A DNA stretch of 64,000 bases, from NCBI RefSeq assembly GCF_012275375.1, contig NZ_JAAZQJ010000004.1, forward strand, positions 124,001-188,000. The letters are read 5' to 3'. A program made the position numbers and the translations under genes. The stretch is from Dyella sp. SG609 (GTDB lineage Bacteria; Pseudomonadota; Gammaproteobacteria; Xanthomonadales; Rhodanobacteraceae). The notes beneath the pieces are model-generated. The model was not told the origin of the DNA. It saw only the letters and a program-made list of their open reading frames with translations, and did not search any database. Shown one piece after another: positions 6,301-15,742 of the stretch. Positions within the stretch are counted from its first letter, which is position 1, and the number at the start of each line of letters is the position of its first letter.

Positions 6301-8778
6301 TCAGCCGGCCGCGGTGCGGCGGGGGGTGTTCTGGTTGGCGCCGGCCGGCGAGCTGGGCCGGCCCTTGCCGCTGCCCTTGCGGCGCTCGTAGAAGGTGGGC
6401 AGCCACTGGTCGGGCTTGAGATCGCCGGCGGGCACGCCGGCGGCATTGGCGTGTTCGGCCAGCACCTGGTGCATGATCTCGATGTTGTCGGTGGAGGCGG
6501 AGATCACCGCCAGCGCATCGTCCAGGCCGCGCAGGTTGAGCTGGCACACCGACGAGGCATGGCCCTGCTTGACCAGGAAGCAGCGCGAGCGCTCGTCCAG
6601 TCCCACCACCACCTGGTATTCCGCTTCCGTCAGCTTGAGGCCGTTGATGTAGTCCTCGCGGCTGGCGTTGGGATTGGGCAGCAGGATCATGGTGGCGGTC
6701 TGCTCGATCAGCGCCGCGGAGATGTCGCTGGCCAGCGCGTCCTCGGGACTTTGCGTGGCGAAGATGCCCATGCCGTTCTGCTTACGGATGGTCTTCTGCT
6801 TGTTCTTGGCGAATTCCTTCAGGCCGCCCTTGCCGTCCAGGATCTTCCAGAACTCGTCCATCACGTAGATCAGGCGGCGGCCGTCGATCAGCGACTCCAG
6901 GCGGTGCAGCAGGTAGTTGATCACCGGCGAGCGCACTTCGGGGTTGTCGATGATGTCGGTGTAGTCGAAGCCGATGATGTTGGCTTTCTGCAGGTCGATG
7001 GTGTCGACCGGGTTGTCGAACACCCAGCCCAGCGAGTTGCCGGCGGTCCACTTGCGCATGCGCACGAACAGGCCGTCGTCGCCCATGTTGGGCAGGCTCT
7101 TCTGGAAGTTGGTCATGGTGCGCAGGTGCATCGGCGTGTCGAGGATGGCCTCGACGGCGCGGAAGATGTCGTCCTCCTCGCGCGAGCTGTACACGCTTTT
7201 GCCGGCCAGCACCTTGATCAGGTCGGACAGGAACTGCACGTTGCCTTCGTTGCGCTCGCACTGGAACGGGTTGAAGCCCGTGGGCTGGCCGTTCTCCAGC
7301 GACAGGTAATTGCCGCCGCAGGCGCGCACGAAGATCTCCGCGCCCTTGTCCTTGTCGAAGAAGAAGATGGTCGGCGCGGGCTTCAGCTTCTGCACCTGGC
7401 TGAGCAGGAAGTTGATCAGCGCGGTTTTACCGGTACCGGACTTGCCGATGACCATGGTGTTGGCGATCGCCTTCTCGCCCAGCGAATTCTCGCCCGGGTG
7501 GGTGGCGTGGAAATTGAAGTAGTACGGCTGGCCGTTGGTGGTCTGCAGCGTGGTGACGCAATCGCCCCAGGGGTTGTTCTCCTTCTTGCCCAGCGCGAAG
7601 TTGTGCAGCGGCGACAGGCCCAGGAAGTTCAGCGAGCTGACGTTGGCCAGGCGGGTGCGGAACTTCCAGTTGGCGGGGAACTGCGAGTAGTACGACGCGG
7701 TGACCGCCAGGTCTTCCTTGATCGAGACGAAGCCGGCGTTGGAAAGCTCCGCGCGGGTGGCGGCGATCTGCTGCGAGAGCAGTTCGTGCGTGGCCGCGTA
7801 GATGGTCATCATGAAGTGGTACTCGCCCAGCACGAAGTTGCCGGAGGCGAGCTGGTCCATGGCCTGGTCCATCTCGATGATCTGGCTCACCGCCTTGTCG
7901 CCGGAGGAGATCATCATGCCCTTGGTGCGCTCCAGCGCCTTGAGCGCGTCCTGGCGGCCCATTGGGCTGAACGAGTGGGTGACCACGTATTCGAAGTCGA
8001 GGTACTTCAGGCCGTTGAGAATGCCCGGGTAGGTACCGTCCGGGTATTCCTTGATGTTGAGCACCGCACCGAAGTGATTGACGCCGGTGGGCGTGGTGAT
8101 CACGAAGTCGCCGGTCTTGGCGGAGAAGCGCTGCTTGCTCACCGGCAGGTAGCGGTACACCGGCGCCTGCAGCACCGGCACCGGTTCGTCGATGCGGTTG
8201 AGCAGGTAGCCGAAGAATTCCAGCGGCTCGGAGAACACGATGCCGTTGCTGGCTTCGTACATGCCCAGGCGCGTGGGCGAGTACTCCTTGAGCACCGCCT
8301 CGACGTTGCCGGCCAGCTCCAGGATGGTGGCGACCGCCTGCTGCTGCTCGGCTTCGAGCTGGCTGACGTTGTCCGACTTGTCGGCGAAGCGCTTGCCGGC
8401 CACCACCGGACGGTAGATCAGGGTGAGATACAGCTCGTTCTGCATCAGCTTCTGGGCCGACAGCGCGCTGTAGTAGGCGTCGGACAGGCCCTGGTTGAAG
8501 GTGTGGTCGAACTTGCTGTTGTTGACCAGCTTGCGGCGGCGGCGCACGTCGTGGACCCAGAAGGCCACGTTGACGAAGTCCGGCGCGCGCAAGGTCTGCA
8601 GCATGCGGTTGAAGGTGTTGTGCCGGTGCTCGAGTTCCCATTCCTCGCGTCCGACGAAGGGCAGGCCTTCCAGCCGCCATACGAGCATGTAGTCGCCGCC
8701 CGTGGTCTTGAGCACGGTCGGGGATACATGGGTGGACAGTGGCAGGAATTCGCTGATGGGTGCGTCTGACGTGAACAT
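6301..8778 (-). CDS. virB4: VirB4: T4SS ATPase
   Basis: 825 aa, the normal length for the conserved T4SS ATPase that powers pilus biogenesis and substrate transfer at the inner membrane. The N-terminal half matches the CagE/TrbE/VirB region. Walker A GKSGTGKT is at about 445-452. A Walker B-type segment follows downstream (RLIYVMDEFWKIL). The C-terminal ~30 residues are Gly/Ser/Pro-rich and likely disordered. The gene lies between virB3 (69-nt gap) and virB5. Confidence 0.97.
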   Translation of the reverse strand: MFTSDAPISEFLPLSTHVSPTVLKTTGGDYMLVWRLEGLPFVGREEWELEHRHNTFNRMLQTLRAPDFVNVAFWVHDVRRRRKLVNNSKFDHTFNQGLSDAYYSALSAQKLMQNELYLTLIYRPVVAGKRFADKSDNVSQLEAEQQQAVATILELAGNVEAVLKEYSPTRLGMYEASNGIVFSEPLEFFGYLLNRIDEPVPVLQAPVYRYLPVSKQRFSAKTGDFVITTPTGVNHFGAVLNIKEYPDGTYPGILNGLKYLDFEYVVTHSFSPMGRQDALKALERTKGMMISSGDKAVSQIIEMDQAMDQLASGNFVLGEYHFMMTIYAATHELLSQQIAATRAELSNAGFVSIKEDLAVTASYYSQFPANWKFRTRLANVSSLNFLGLSPLHNFALGKKENNPWGDCVTTLQTTNGQPYYFNFHATHPGENSLGEKAIANTMVIGKSGTGKTALINFLLSQVQKLKPAPTIFFFDKDKGAEIFVRACGGNYLSLENGQPTGFNPFQCERNEGNVQFLSDLIKVLAGKSVYSSREEDDIFRAVEAILDTPMHLRTMTNFQKSLPNMGDDGLFVRMRKWTAGNSLGWVFDNPVDTIDLQKANIIGFDYTDIIDNPEVRSPVINYLLHRLESLIDGRRLIYVMDEFWKILDGKGGLKEFAKNKQKTIRKQNGMGIFATQSPEDALASDISAALIEQTATMILLPNPNASREDYINGLKLTEAEYQVVVGLDERSRCFLVKQGHASSVCQLNLRGLDDALAVISASTDNIEIMHQVLAEHANAAGVPAGDLKPDQWLPTFYERRKGSGKGRPSSPAGANQNTPRRTAAG

Positions 8779-8847
8779 GGCTCGATGACCGGTGATGTGT
8801 CGAAAAAGGCCGCCCCCGGCGAAAGTCTTCGCCGAGGGGCCCTTGTG

Positions 8848-9153
8848 TTACTTGTCTTTGTGATCCCGATAGGCATTGGGGGTGAACACCCACATGCCTT
8901 CGTTCTGCTGCAGGTTGCGCACCCGGGTCCGGAACTGCAGCCGCAGCCCCAGCAGGCGGAAGATCAGCTCATCGCGGCGCGCCATCTGGCGCATCACCAT
9001 GACGATCGGCGGGATGATCGCCAGCAGCAGCATGTTGCCGGAGTACATGGCCAACAGCAGTCCGCTTCCCGCTCCGATGAAGAAGGGTATGTACGGCACG
9101 CCCATGAACATGGGCGGGCGCGTGCAGCCCCGGAAGAGCGCGTTCTTATGCAT
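8848..9153 (-). CDS. virB3: VirB3: small inner-membrane T4SS protein
   Basis: 101 aa. Two adjacent hydrophobic segments (about 17-60, including FIGAGSGLLLAMYSGNMLLLAIIPPIVMV) and a charged C-terminal tail are typical of VirB3, which docks on VirB4. The ATG at 9153 overlaps the last 8 nt of virB2, so translation is probably coupled. Small size limits certainty, but the virB2-virB3-virB4 order is diagnostic. Confidence 0.9.
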   Translation of the reverse strand: MHKNALFRGCTRPPMFMGVPYIPFFIGAGSGLLLAMYSGNMLLLAIIPPIVMVMRQMARRDELIFRLLGLRLQFRTRVRNLQQNEGMWVFTPNAYRDHKDK

Positions 9154-9532
9154 AGTGCTGCAGGATGTGGATCACGGCGGCCGAGCAGGTGTTGCCGGTG
9201 TCGCCGATCAGCATCTTGGCGATCTGGGCCGCCGCGCCGATCAGCACGCCGCCGATCAGGATCGGAGCCACGTCGCCGATGCGCTTGTGCGCGAAGGCGA
9301 TCTGGTAGCCGGAGAAGATCACCGCGATGGTCACCACGGCGATCGACGCCATGTTGAGCAGGCCGTTGATGTTCTTGAAGAAGCCGCAGACCTTGGTGTC
9401 GGTGCCGGCGAAGTCCTGCGCGAACGCCAGGTCGGGCATGGCGATGGTAGCGACAAGGACCAGGCCCACGATCATCATGGCGAGCATGTTCTTGGTGTTC
9501 ATGTTGGTCGGGATGTTGAGCTTGTTTGCCAT
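9146..9532 (-). CDS. virB2: VirB2: major pilin
   Basis: 128 aa. A long signal peptide ends near AFAQDF (about residue 39). The processed pilin has two hydrophobic helices (MASIAVVTIAVIFSGYQIAFA and APILIGGVLIGAAAQIAKML) joined by a short basic loop KRIGD, as in VirB2 pilins. It forms the extracellular pilus. It follows virB1 by a 177-bp gap that holds GC-rich inverted repeats but no gene, and overlaps virB3 by 8 nt. Confidence 0.92.
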   Translation of the reverse strand: MANKLNIPTNMNTKNMLAMMIVGLVLVATIAMPDLAFAQDFAGTDTKVCGFFKNINGLLNMASIAVVTIAVIFSGYQIAFAHKRIGDVAPILIGGVLIGAAAQIAKMLIGDTGNTCSAAVIHILQHYA

Positions 9533-9709
9533 TGGACGGTTCCTTCTGGGCGGTTCGGTGACGGGCGTCAGCCCGCGGGCTTTGGTGATACGACGGACGG
9601 CCCGGCCTGGGCCGGAGCTTGCTGGCGGCCCGAGGGCCTTCGCGGCAGGCCAGGCGTACCCGCGCGCGAATCGTGGTGGCCGCGCCCCGCGGGCGGCAGC
9701 CGGAAGAGG

Positions 9710-10765
9710 TCAGAAAACGAAGGCGGCATCGCTGCCTCCCTGGCGCATGTCGGCGCGGTCGGTGCCAGGCGCCACGTTGGCGTTGGCCTGGCGCGGCTGC
9801 TGCTGTTGCTGCTGCGGTGCGCGGTCGTTGGGGCCGCGCACCTGCGGCGTGAACACCTCGTCGCCCTGCCCGGCGGGGCCGGCGACCGGATTGCCGGCGG
9901 GAGCGGCGCCGACGACGCCGGCCATGATCGGCTGGTTGTCGTTGGCCTGGCCCTGGAAGTTGCCCGGCATGGCCTGCGGTGCCACCTGGGTGTTGGCCTG
10001 GCCGTTGGGCGCCATGGCCTGCTGCATGGTCTGCGCGAAATTCGGATTGGGCACGCCCTGCGGCATGGCCTGCTGCGGCAGCGCGTTGACCTGCTGCTGC
10101 GCCGGCTGCATGCCCAGGCGCGCGGCCACCGCGTTCACCGCCGCGGTGGCGGCGGTGTCGATCGCCACGCTGCGCAGCGCCACGCGGTACGAAGCGTCGT
10201 CGATCTGCGTATTGACCACCGGCGGCACCACGCGGCGGTTGGCGTTCTGCGGCATGGCCTGGCTCTGGCCCTGGCCCTGGCTCTGCAGCGGAATGGCCTG
10301 GGCCACCTGGGTGTTGCTGGCCAGGCGCATGCCGCGGCCCATCGAGTCGTAGATCTTCTGGACGTAGCCGTCGCGGTAGCCGGTGGTGAAGTTGCCGGAG
10401 TAGTAGCAGCTGAAGGCCTTGCCCCAGTCGCCGCCCGCGCTGGCATAGCACTGCGCCAGGATGCGCGAGCCGGCGATCAGGTTGCCGCACATCGAGAACG
10501 CTTTCTCGTAGGTGTCCAGGCCGTACTTGCCGAAATTGCTGCGGTTGACCTGGGCCAGGCCGACCGAGAAGTTGTAGCCCTTGTTCTCCAGCATCTGGAC
10601 GGTGGCGATCGCCTCGTCCAGGTTCTGCGGCTGGCGCACCAGCTGACCGCCCACCACGCCGATGGCGAAGGGGTTGGAGCTCGACTCGACATTGACGACG
10701 TGCTGCATCACCTCCGCCGGTACGGCGAGGTTCTGGCAGGCCATCATTTCCAGTCCGGTCAGCAT
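9710..10765 (-). CDS. virB1: VirB1: lytic transglycosylase of the T4SS
   Basis: 351 aa. Residues ~8-150 form an SLT-type domain. Candidate catalytic Glu20 is in VVNVESSSNP, followed by the SVGLAQVNRSNFGKYG motif characteristic of VirB1 transglycosylases. The enzyme opens peptidoglycan locally so the secretion channel can span it. The C-terminal ~170 residues are Gln/Asn/Pro/Ala-rich and low complexity. No classical signal peptide is visible at the start. It lies 25 nt after virB11. Confidence 0.93.
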   Translation of the reverse strand: MLTGLEMMACQNLAVPAEVMQHVVNVESSSNPFAIGVVGGQLVRQPQNLDEAIATVQMLENKGYNFSVGLAQVNRSNFGKYGLDTYEKAFSMCGNLIAGSRILAQCYASAGGDWGKAFSCYYSGNFTTGYRDGYVQKIYDSMGRGMRLASNTQVAQAIPLQSQGQGQSQAMPQNANRRVVPPVVNTQIDDASYRVALRSVAIDTAATAAVNAVAARLGMQPAQQQVNALPQQAMPQGVPNPNFAQTMQQAMAPNGQANTQVAPQAMPGNFQGQANDNQPIMAGVVGAAPAGNPVAGPAGQGDEVFTPQVRGPNDRAPQQQQQQPRQANANVAPGTDRADMRQGGSDAAFVF

Positions 10766-10790
10766 GGTCGGTCCCTGTGCTCCTGTGCCG

Positions 10791-11825
10791 TCAGCCGCCG
10801 GCGAACTGGCGGGCGGGGTTGAAGTCGATGCCGGTGATGTAGCGCCGGCCCGCGTGCGCCTTGATGTGCACCACGATGTCGATGGTCATCTGCAGCAGGC
10901 GCTTGATGGTGGCGAACTCCAGGCCCGAGCCCTCGGCCGAGGCCTTCACCATCAGGGCGAGCTGGTCCCAGGTCTGTTCCGGGCTGCCGGCGTGGCAGCT
11001 GGTGATCGAACCCGGGTGGCCCGACGCGCAGTTGCGGATGAAGTAGAACGATTCGTCGCCGCGCAGCTCGGCCAGGATGATGCGGTCCGGCTTCATGCGC
11101 AGGCACGCTTCCATGCAGCTCTTCGCGGTGACGTTGCTGGTGCTCTGGCCGCCCTTGGAATAGAGCAGGTGCACCACGTTGGGCTGGTCCAGGAACAGCT
11201 CGCGCGCGTCCTCGATGCTCACCAGCCGCTCGTGGTGCGGGATGTGGTGCACCAGCGACTTCATGAAGGTGGTCTTGCCGCTGCCGGTGGCGCCGGACAC
11301 CACGATGTTCTTCTTGTACAGCACCGCCTGGCGGAAGAAATCCGCGTAGCGGCGCTGCGCGCGCAGGTCGAGCAGTTCCTGGTCCAGGCTGCTGATGCCG
11401 TGCGCGTCCTCGATGATCTCGCTGAAGAAGCCGTCGTCGTGGTACTGCGCCAGCGTCTTGGTCTGCTTGGACGGCAGGCGGATGGTGATCGAGACCTTGC
11501 CGGCCTCGACGGCCGGCGGGATCACGAACTGCGCGCGCTGCCCGGTAGGGAAGGTGAGCGACACCACGGGGTCGGCGTCGGTGATGCGCTGCCCCGTGTT
11601 GCTCTCGTTGACGACGGCGGTGCAGAACTGGCGCGCGCGGTCGAAGGTCAGCGACGGGACTTCCATCTTCTGCCATCCGCCCCGGCTTTCCAGGTACAGC
11701 TCGCCCGGCCTGTTGATGCAGATTTCCGTGACCTCGGGCGAGGCCATGAACTCCTTGATGCCCAGTACCTCGTACTGGTAATCGAGGAATTCGTTGGAAA
11801 CCTGTGCGACTGCGCCGTCATCCAT
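10791..11825 (-). CDS. virB11: VirB11: hexameric traffic ATPase
   Basis: 344 aa, family length. An N-terminal domain is followed by a RecA-like ATPase with Walker A GATGSGKTT at 178-186, an Asp/Glu box (VSIEDARELF), the LRMKPDRIILAELRG segment and the His box (GHPGSITSCHAG). VirB11 cycles with VirB4 to drive pilus assembly and secretion. The ATG at 11825 is 18 nt after the virB10 stop. Confidence 0.97.
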   Translation of the reverse strand: MDDGAVAQVSNEFLDYQYEVLGIKEFMASPEVTEICINRPGELYLESRGGWQKMEVPSLTFDRARQFCTAVVNESNTGQRITDADPVVSLTFPTGQRAQFVIPPAVEAGKVSITIRLPSKQTKTLAQYHDDGFFSEIIEDAHGISSLDQELLDLRAQRRYADFFRQAVLYKKNIVVSGATGSGKTTFMKSLVHHIPHHERLVSIEDARELFLDQPNVVHLLYSKGGQSTSNVTAKSCMEACLRMKPDRIILAELRGDESFYFIRNCASGHPGSITSCHAGSPEQTWDQLALMVKASAEGSGLEFATIKRLLQMTIDIVVHIKAHAGRRYITGIDFNPARQFAGG

Positions 11826-11843
11826 ACCGGTTCGTCTCGTTCC

Positions 11844-13082
11844 TCAAAGCCGGGAGACCACGCCGCTGAAATCCACGTCCTTGGCGACGTAGACATACAG
11901 CACCGTACCCTGATTGACGGTCACCGTCGGCAGCCGGTTGGCCGCTTCGCGCACGGCCTGGTTGGCCAGGCTCTGGATGGTGGCCGCGGTGTTGCTCTCG
12001 AACGGCGACTGCGTCACCACGCCATTGCTGACCGTGGTCTGGCGCGGGCCGTGCTCGGCCGCCTCGTACTTGAACGCGTCGCTGAGCAGGCTGATCAGCA
12101 GGGCCGCGCCGATGCGGCTGGGCCAATGCGCGTCGTACTGGCCGGGGTGGCCGGAGCTGCCGAGGTTGTCGATGCCGGGGCTGGACATGTTCACGTCCAC
12201 GCCGTTGGGCGTGATGATGCGGTCCCAGATCACGGCGATGCGCGGACCCTTCGGCACCGACTGGTACTTGCCCAGCACCTTCGAACCCTTCGGCAGCAGC
12301 AGCTTGTGGCCGTTGAAGGAGTACACCGGCTCAGTGACGATGCAGGTGGTGAAGCCCGGGAAGTCGCTGATGATGCGGGTTTCGAGCACGCAGCGGATGT
12401 ACGTGCCGCGCTGCATCAGCGTGTCGGGGTTGTGCACCGTCTGCGCGCTGGCGTTCTTGTCCAGCGAGTTGAAGCCGAAGTCCGGACGGTTCGGGTCGCC
12501 CTGCTGCTGCGCCGGCTGGTTCGGATTGCCCATGCCCGGCAGGCCCTGCAGATAGGGATTGCCGGCCGGCACCGGATTGCCCTGCGCATCGGCCGCCTGC
12601 GCGGCGGAGTTGCCGGTCATCATGCGGCGCTCGACCAGGCTGGGGCCGCGCGGGCCTTCCTCGCGCTTGGGCTGCGGCGTGGGGTTGAGCGGCAGCGGCG
12701 GCGTCTGCGCGACCTGGATCGGCTCGGCCTGGCGCGGCGGCGGCGGGGGCGGCAGCGGGATCGGCCTGGGCGCGTCCGGCACCGTGACGGTTTCTTCCTT
12801 CGCCTTCTTCGGCTGCTCATGGCGCGAGGTGGCGCCGTTGACCAGCCAGAACGCGAGCACTACCAGCAGCGCCAGGATGCCGCCCATGAAGCCGAGCGCG
12901 CGGCGGTTCATGCGCTTCAGGTCGTTGGAGCGCAGCTGCGGCGCGTTGGCGTCCAGGTCGGGGACGGACTGCTGCTGCTGGTAATTGGTGTGATAAGGAT
13001 TGCTCGACAACGGCTCGCCGCTGCCTTGCGGATTGTCCTGCGGCGCGCCCTGGCCGCCCTCGTATGGATTGTTCGAGCTCAC
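11844..13082 (-). CDS. virB10: VirB10: channel scaffold spanning both membranes
   Basis: 412 aa starting at GTG 13082, which overlaps the virB9 stop (GTGA). Layout: cytoplasmic N-terminus (~1-58), one TM helix (~61-82), a Pro-rich periplasmic segment with a run of prolines (~100-115), a linker, and the C-terminal TrbI/VirB10 domain (~225-412) that forms the outer-membrane O-layer with VirB7 and VirB9. This is the expected core-complex composition. Confidence 0.96.
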   Translation of the reverse strand: MSSNNPYEGGQGAPQDNPQGSGEPLSSNPYHTNYQQQQSVPDLDANAPQLRSNDLKRMNRRALGFMGGILALLVVLAFWLVNGATSRHEQPKKAKEETVTVPDAPRPIPLPPPPPPRQAEPIQVAQTPPLPLNPTPQPKREEGPRGPSLVERRMMTGNSAAQAADAQGNPVPAGNPYLQGLPGMGNPNQPAQQQGDPNRPDFGFNSLDKNASAQTVHNPDTLMQRGTYIRCVLETRIISDFPGFTTCIVTEPVYSFNGHKLLLPKGSKVLGKYQSVPKGPRIAVIWDRIITPNGVDVNMSSPGIDNLGSSGHPGQYDAHWPSRIGAALLISLLSDAFKYEAAEHGPRQTTVSNGVVTQSPFESNTAATIQSLANQAVREAANRLPTVTVNQGTVLYVYVAKDVDFSGVVSRL

Positions 13083-13849
13083 TTTTTGGTGTTCCTTCGC
13101 AGGCCTACGACGTTGTCGCCGTGACGGATGACCAGGTAGGGATAGGTGCCGTGCACGATGATGGTGTTGCCCTCGACGGTGGTGTTCACCAGCGAGTCTT
13201 CGCCATGCTCACGTTCGCGCATGTACACCACCGGGAAGTCGCCCGTGGGGAACTTCGCCAGGTCCGGCAGCTTGATGTAGGTGAAGTGCGCGTCGTCGTA
13301 GACGTTCACCGGAATCAGCCAGGGCGACTTCTTGCCGCCGCGGGTGGCGTAGTCGTAGTCGAAGTTGTAGACACGGTCCTTGTGCAGTTCGGTGCTCTGC
13401 TCCGGCACGGCGGCGGTCTTCACCGCCTCGTCCGCGAACGCGGTGTCGCCCGGATAGGTGAAGCTGATGCGGTACTGCACGCCGGCGCGCTTGGCCTGGT
13501 CCAGCGCCTTCCAGTCGGTGGCGACGACTTTCAGCTCGAAGATGTACGAATGCGTCTCCGTGCGGATCATCAGGTTGGTGTCGACGTCGACGTTCTTGGG
13601 CTTCAGGTAGAACACGTTGTCGCGGCGCGACAGCTCCCAGCCGTTGGCGAAGCCGGTGCTGTAGTCCAGGATCTTCTCGTTCGGGCTGAGCTCGATCTGC
13701 GTGGTGATGCCCAGCGCGGTGCGCACCTGGTAGATGCGGTCGGGCTGGTACTCGTACTGCTGCACCACCTGCGCGTGAGCGTGGGGCGCAAGGCCCATGG
13801 CGGCCATGCAGATGGCGCCAGCCAGGGCTAGTTTCCTCGTTCGGTTCAT
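13079..13849 (-). CDS. virB9: VirB9: core-complex periplasmic protein
   Basis: 256 aa with a signal peptide ending at AHAQVVQ (about residue 26). An N-terminal beta domain (DRIYQVRTALGITTQIELSPNE) precedes a C-terminal domain (from about 160) that packs on VirB7 and VirB10 in the outer ring. The ATG overlaps the virB8 stop (ATGA) and the stop overlaps the virB10 start, so translation of virB8-9-10 is probably coupled. Confidence 0.96.
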   Translation of the reverse strand: MNRTRKLALAGAICMAAMGLAPHAHAQVVQQYEYQPDRIYQVRTALGITTQIELSPNEKILDYSTGFANGWELSRRDNVFYLKPKNVDVDTNLMIRTETHSYIFELKVVATDWKALDQAKRAGVQYRISFTYPGDTAFADEAVKTAAVPEQSTELHKDRVYNFDYDYATRGGKKSPWLIPVNVYDDAHFTYIKLPDLAKFPTGDFPVVYMREREHGEDSLVNTTVEGNTIIVHGTYPYLVIRHGDNVVGLRRNTKK

Positions 13850-14820
13850 CGACGGCCGACTCCATTCGCGGTGTTACGGGGCGCCGGCGCGGCGGGCGCC
13901 GGTGCCGTGGTCCTGGGGGCTTCGCGTTCCGGAATCGGGGATTGCGGAACGGGAGCGGTGCGCAGTCCGTCGTCGGGCGCGGCGCCCGGCTGCACGGTCA
14001 TGGTGCCTTCGGCCGGCGCGGCGCCTGCCGGCGCGGCGGCGGCCTGCTCGGCATTCGGGTCGGGCGCGGCCGCCGGCACCGGGACTTCCTCCGGCGGAGC
14101 CGTGGCGTAGTCGTTGTCGACGCGGTAGCTGGTGACCTGGAAGCCGAGCGGGTTCTCGATGCGGTACTGGTCGTCCATCTTCAGGTTCGCCTTGTAGGCG
14201 AATTCGATGGTGGCGATCTTGCTGTCCAGCGGCTGCAGCGTGCCGGACTGCTTGTTGTAGATGCTGCGCTGGAAGCGCACGGTGGCGCCCTTGGGCGTCT
14301 GGCCCTGGCCGCCGCCGATCAGCACGATGCTGAGGATCTTCACGCGGATCGCCCGCTCGCGGCCGTACAGCTTGTACGGGCTGGTCGGGTTATTGGCCGC
14401 ATGCAGCACGCGGAAGGCGTCGGCCACGTCCGGCGCCGACATCACCAGCACGGTGCCCCAGTCGCGCAGCGTCATGGTGGCGACGTCGAAGGACTCGCGC
14501 GCCAGCACGAAGTGCGCCACGTTGCTGCGGTTGATCGCTTCGCTGGTGCTGATCTGGCGGTTGGTGAAGTCCTCCGTCAGGCGCGCCACGGTGGCGGTGC
14601 CGGTGTAGGCGTCGGCCATCACCATGTAGGGGATCTTTTCCTTCAGCGGCAGCATGTAGAAATAGCCGCCGGCAAGGATCAGGGACATCACCACGGAGGA
14701 ACCGGCCACCCACCACGCGCGGCGTTCGCTGCGCTTGGCGAGGTCGGCGACGGTCACCTCGAAATTGACCGACTTGGCGACGGCCTCGTCGATCTTCTTG
14801 CTCGATGTGCGCTTCAGCAT
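13846..14820 (-). CDS. virB8: VirB8: inner-membrane platform protein with long C-terminal tail
   Basis: 324 aa. A cytoplasmic N-terminus precedes one TM helix (~37-57, WWVAGSSVVMSLILAGGYFY). The NTF2-like periplasmic domain of VirB8 runs about 65-240 (MVMADAYTGTATVARL near its start). Beyond it is an ~80-residue Pro/Ala/Glu-rich tail absent from classical Agrobacterium VirB8. It bridges the inner-membrane complex and the pilus/core. It starts 42 nt after virB7 and overlaps virB9. Confidence 0.94.
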   Translation of the reverse strand: MLKRTSSKKIDEAVAKSVNFEVTVADLAKRSERRAWWVAGSSVVMSLILAGGYFYMLPLKEKIPYMVMADAYTGTATVARLTEDFTNRQISTSEAINRSNVAHFVLARESFDVATMTLRDWGTVLVMSAPDVADAFRVLHAANNPTSPYKLYGRERAIRVKILSIVLIGGGQGQTPKGATVRFQRSIYNKQSGTLQPLDSKIATIEFAYKANLKMDDQYRIENPLGFQVTSYRVDNDYATAPPEEVPVPAAAPDPNAEQAAAAPAGAAPAEGTMTVQPGAAPDDGLRTAPVPQSPIPEREAPRTTAPAPAAPAPRNTANGVGRR

Positions 14821-14862
14821 CGGCGGAAACCCATAACGGAATTCACGACTAATCCCCTGTGA

Positions 14863-15330
14863 TTACTTCGCGCTCGGCGCGCTGGGCGCCGGGCTGTTCG
14901 GTGCATCCGCCGGCGCGCCGACGGAACCGCCCGCCGCCTGCACCAGGATCTGGCGCTCGTCCGCGCTCACCGACACGCCCTGGCTGGCGTAGATCGACGA
15001 CAGCTCGGCCGTGGCGGACTGGATATCGGTGGTGTGCAGGTCGCTTACGCGCTTGTAGAGCGTGTAGTCGGAGGGCAGCTGGTAGGACAACTGCATGCCG
15101 GTGTCGCGCGACCAGCGCGTCAGCATGTTCTTGAGCGTCTCGTCCATCGGCGAGGCGTAGAACGTGTAGTTCTTGGCAAGCGGAATCTCGGTGGGCGCGT
15201 CCTGGAAGCGGTTGACCTGTTTCCAGGAGCCGCCGAAGTCCTTGGCCGGCGTAGTGCCGCAGCCGGAAAGTGCCAGGGTGGCGAGCAACGAGGCGCCCAG
15301 CAGGGCCGGTTTGAAGAAATCCTTTTTCAC
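14863..15330 (-). CDS. virB7: VirB7: outer-membrane lipoprotein with N0 domain (X-T4SS type)
   Basis: 155 aa from the GTG at 15330, chosen because the lipoprotein signal (lipobox LSGC, Cys24) starts here; the frame stays open upstream without a signal. Classical VirB7 is only ~55 aa. Here residues ~45-125 form an extra domain (ASPMDETLKNMLTRWS, SVSADERQILVQ) matching the N0/STN fold that marks VirB7 of Xanthomonas-type bacterial-killing T4SSs, where it adds an outer ring to the core complex. A Pro/Ala tail follows. First gene of the operon; the ribosome site is weak. Confidence 0.92.
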   Translation of the reverse strand: MKKDFFKPALLGASLLATLALSGCGTTPAKDFGGSWKQVNRFQDAPTEIPLAKNYTFYASPMDETLKNMLTRWSRDTGMQLSYQLPSDYTLYKRVSDLHTTDIQSATAELSSIYASQGVSVSADERQILVQAAGGSVGAPADAPNSPAPSAPSAK

Positions 15331-15742
15331 GTCGTACCCACAAGTTGTAAGGAAAGCCGATATCGAGCCGTGAATCGTTCGCCGCAGGGTCCGCAATACC
15401 CTGAAACCAGGGCATGCCGATGACACCGGCGCAGGCCGGCGGCGTCAGATTCAGAGCAAGCGAAGAAGCGTCGGTGCGCGAGAACGCGCCGGAGTCCCCG
15501 AAGGTCCGGTGCGGAGGCAGGCGGTCGAGCCGCCGGTTGTTTTCCCCTGTCGCGCTACGGCGATGGCGGGCGACGCAAGCGCCCGCGAAGTGATGTGCAT
15601 CGATTCCATTCAGACTCCCTGTCTAGTCTGGCTTCTTGCGACCGTCCTTAAACCTTGCATGCGGGCGGTTGGATGTGCGGCCAGCACACTTATTACAAGT
15701 AAACCGCACATTAATCTCCGGGGGCCAGACCCCGAGGGGCGG

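Noticed and set aside
9533-9709. Hidden small gene between virB1 and virB2
   Set aside because: Only GC-rich palindromes are seen; no frame with a ribosome site on the minus strand.
11832-11853. CCTCAAAGCCGGG shared between the virB10 3' end and the insertion in repeat copy B
   Set aside because: 13 identical bases within a coding 3' end; likely chance or an ordinary codon string, with no flanking similarity.
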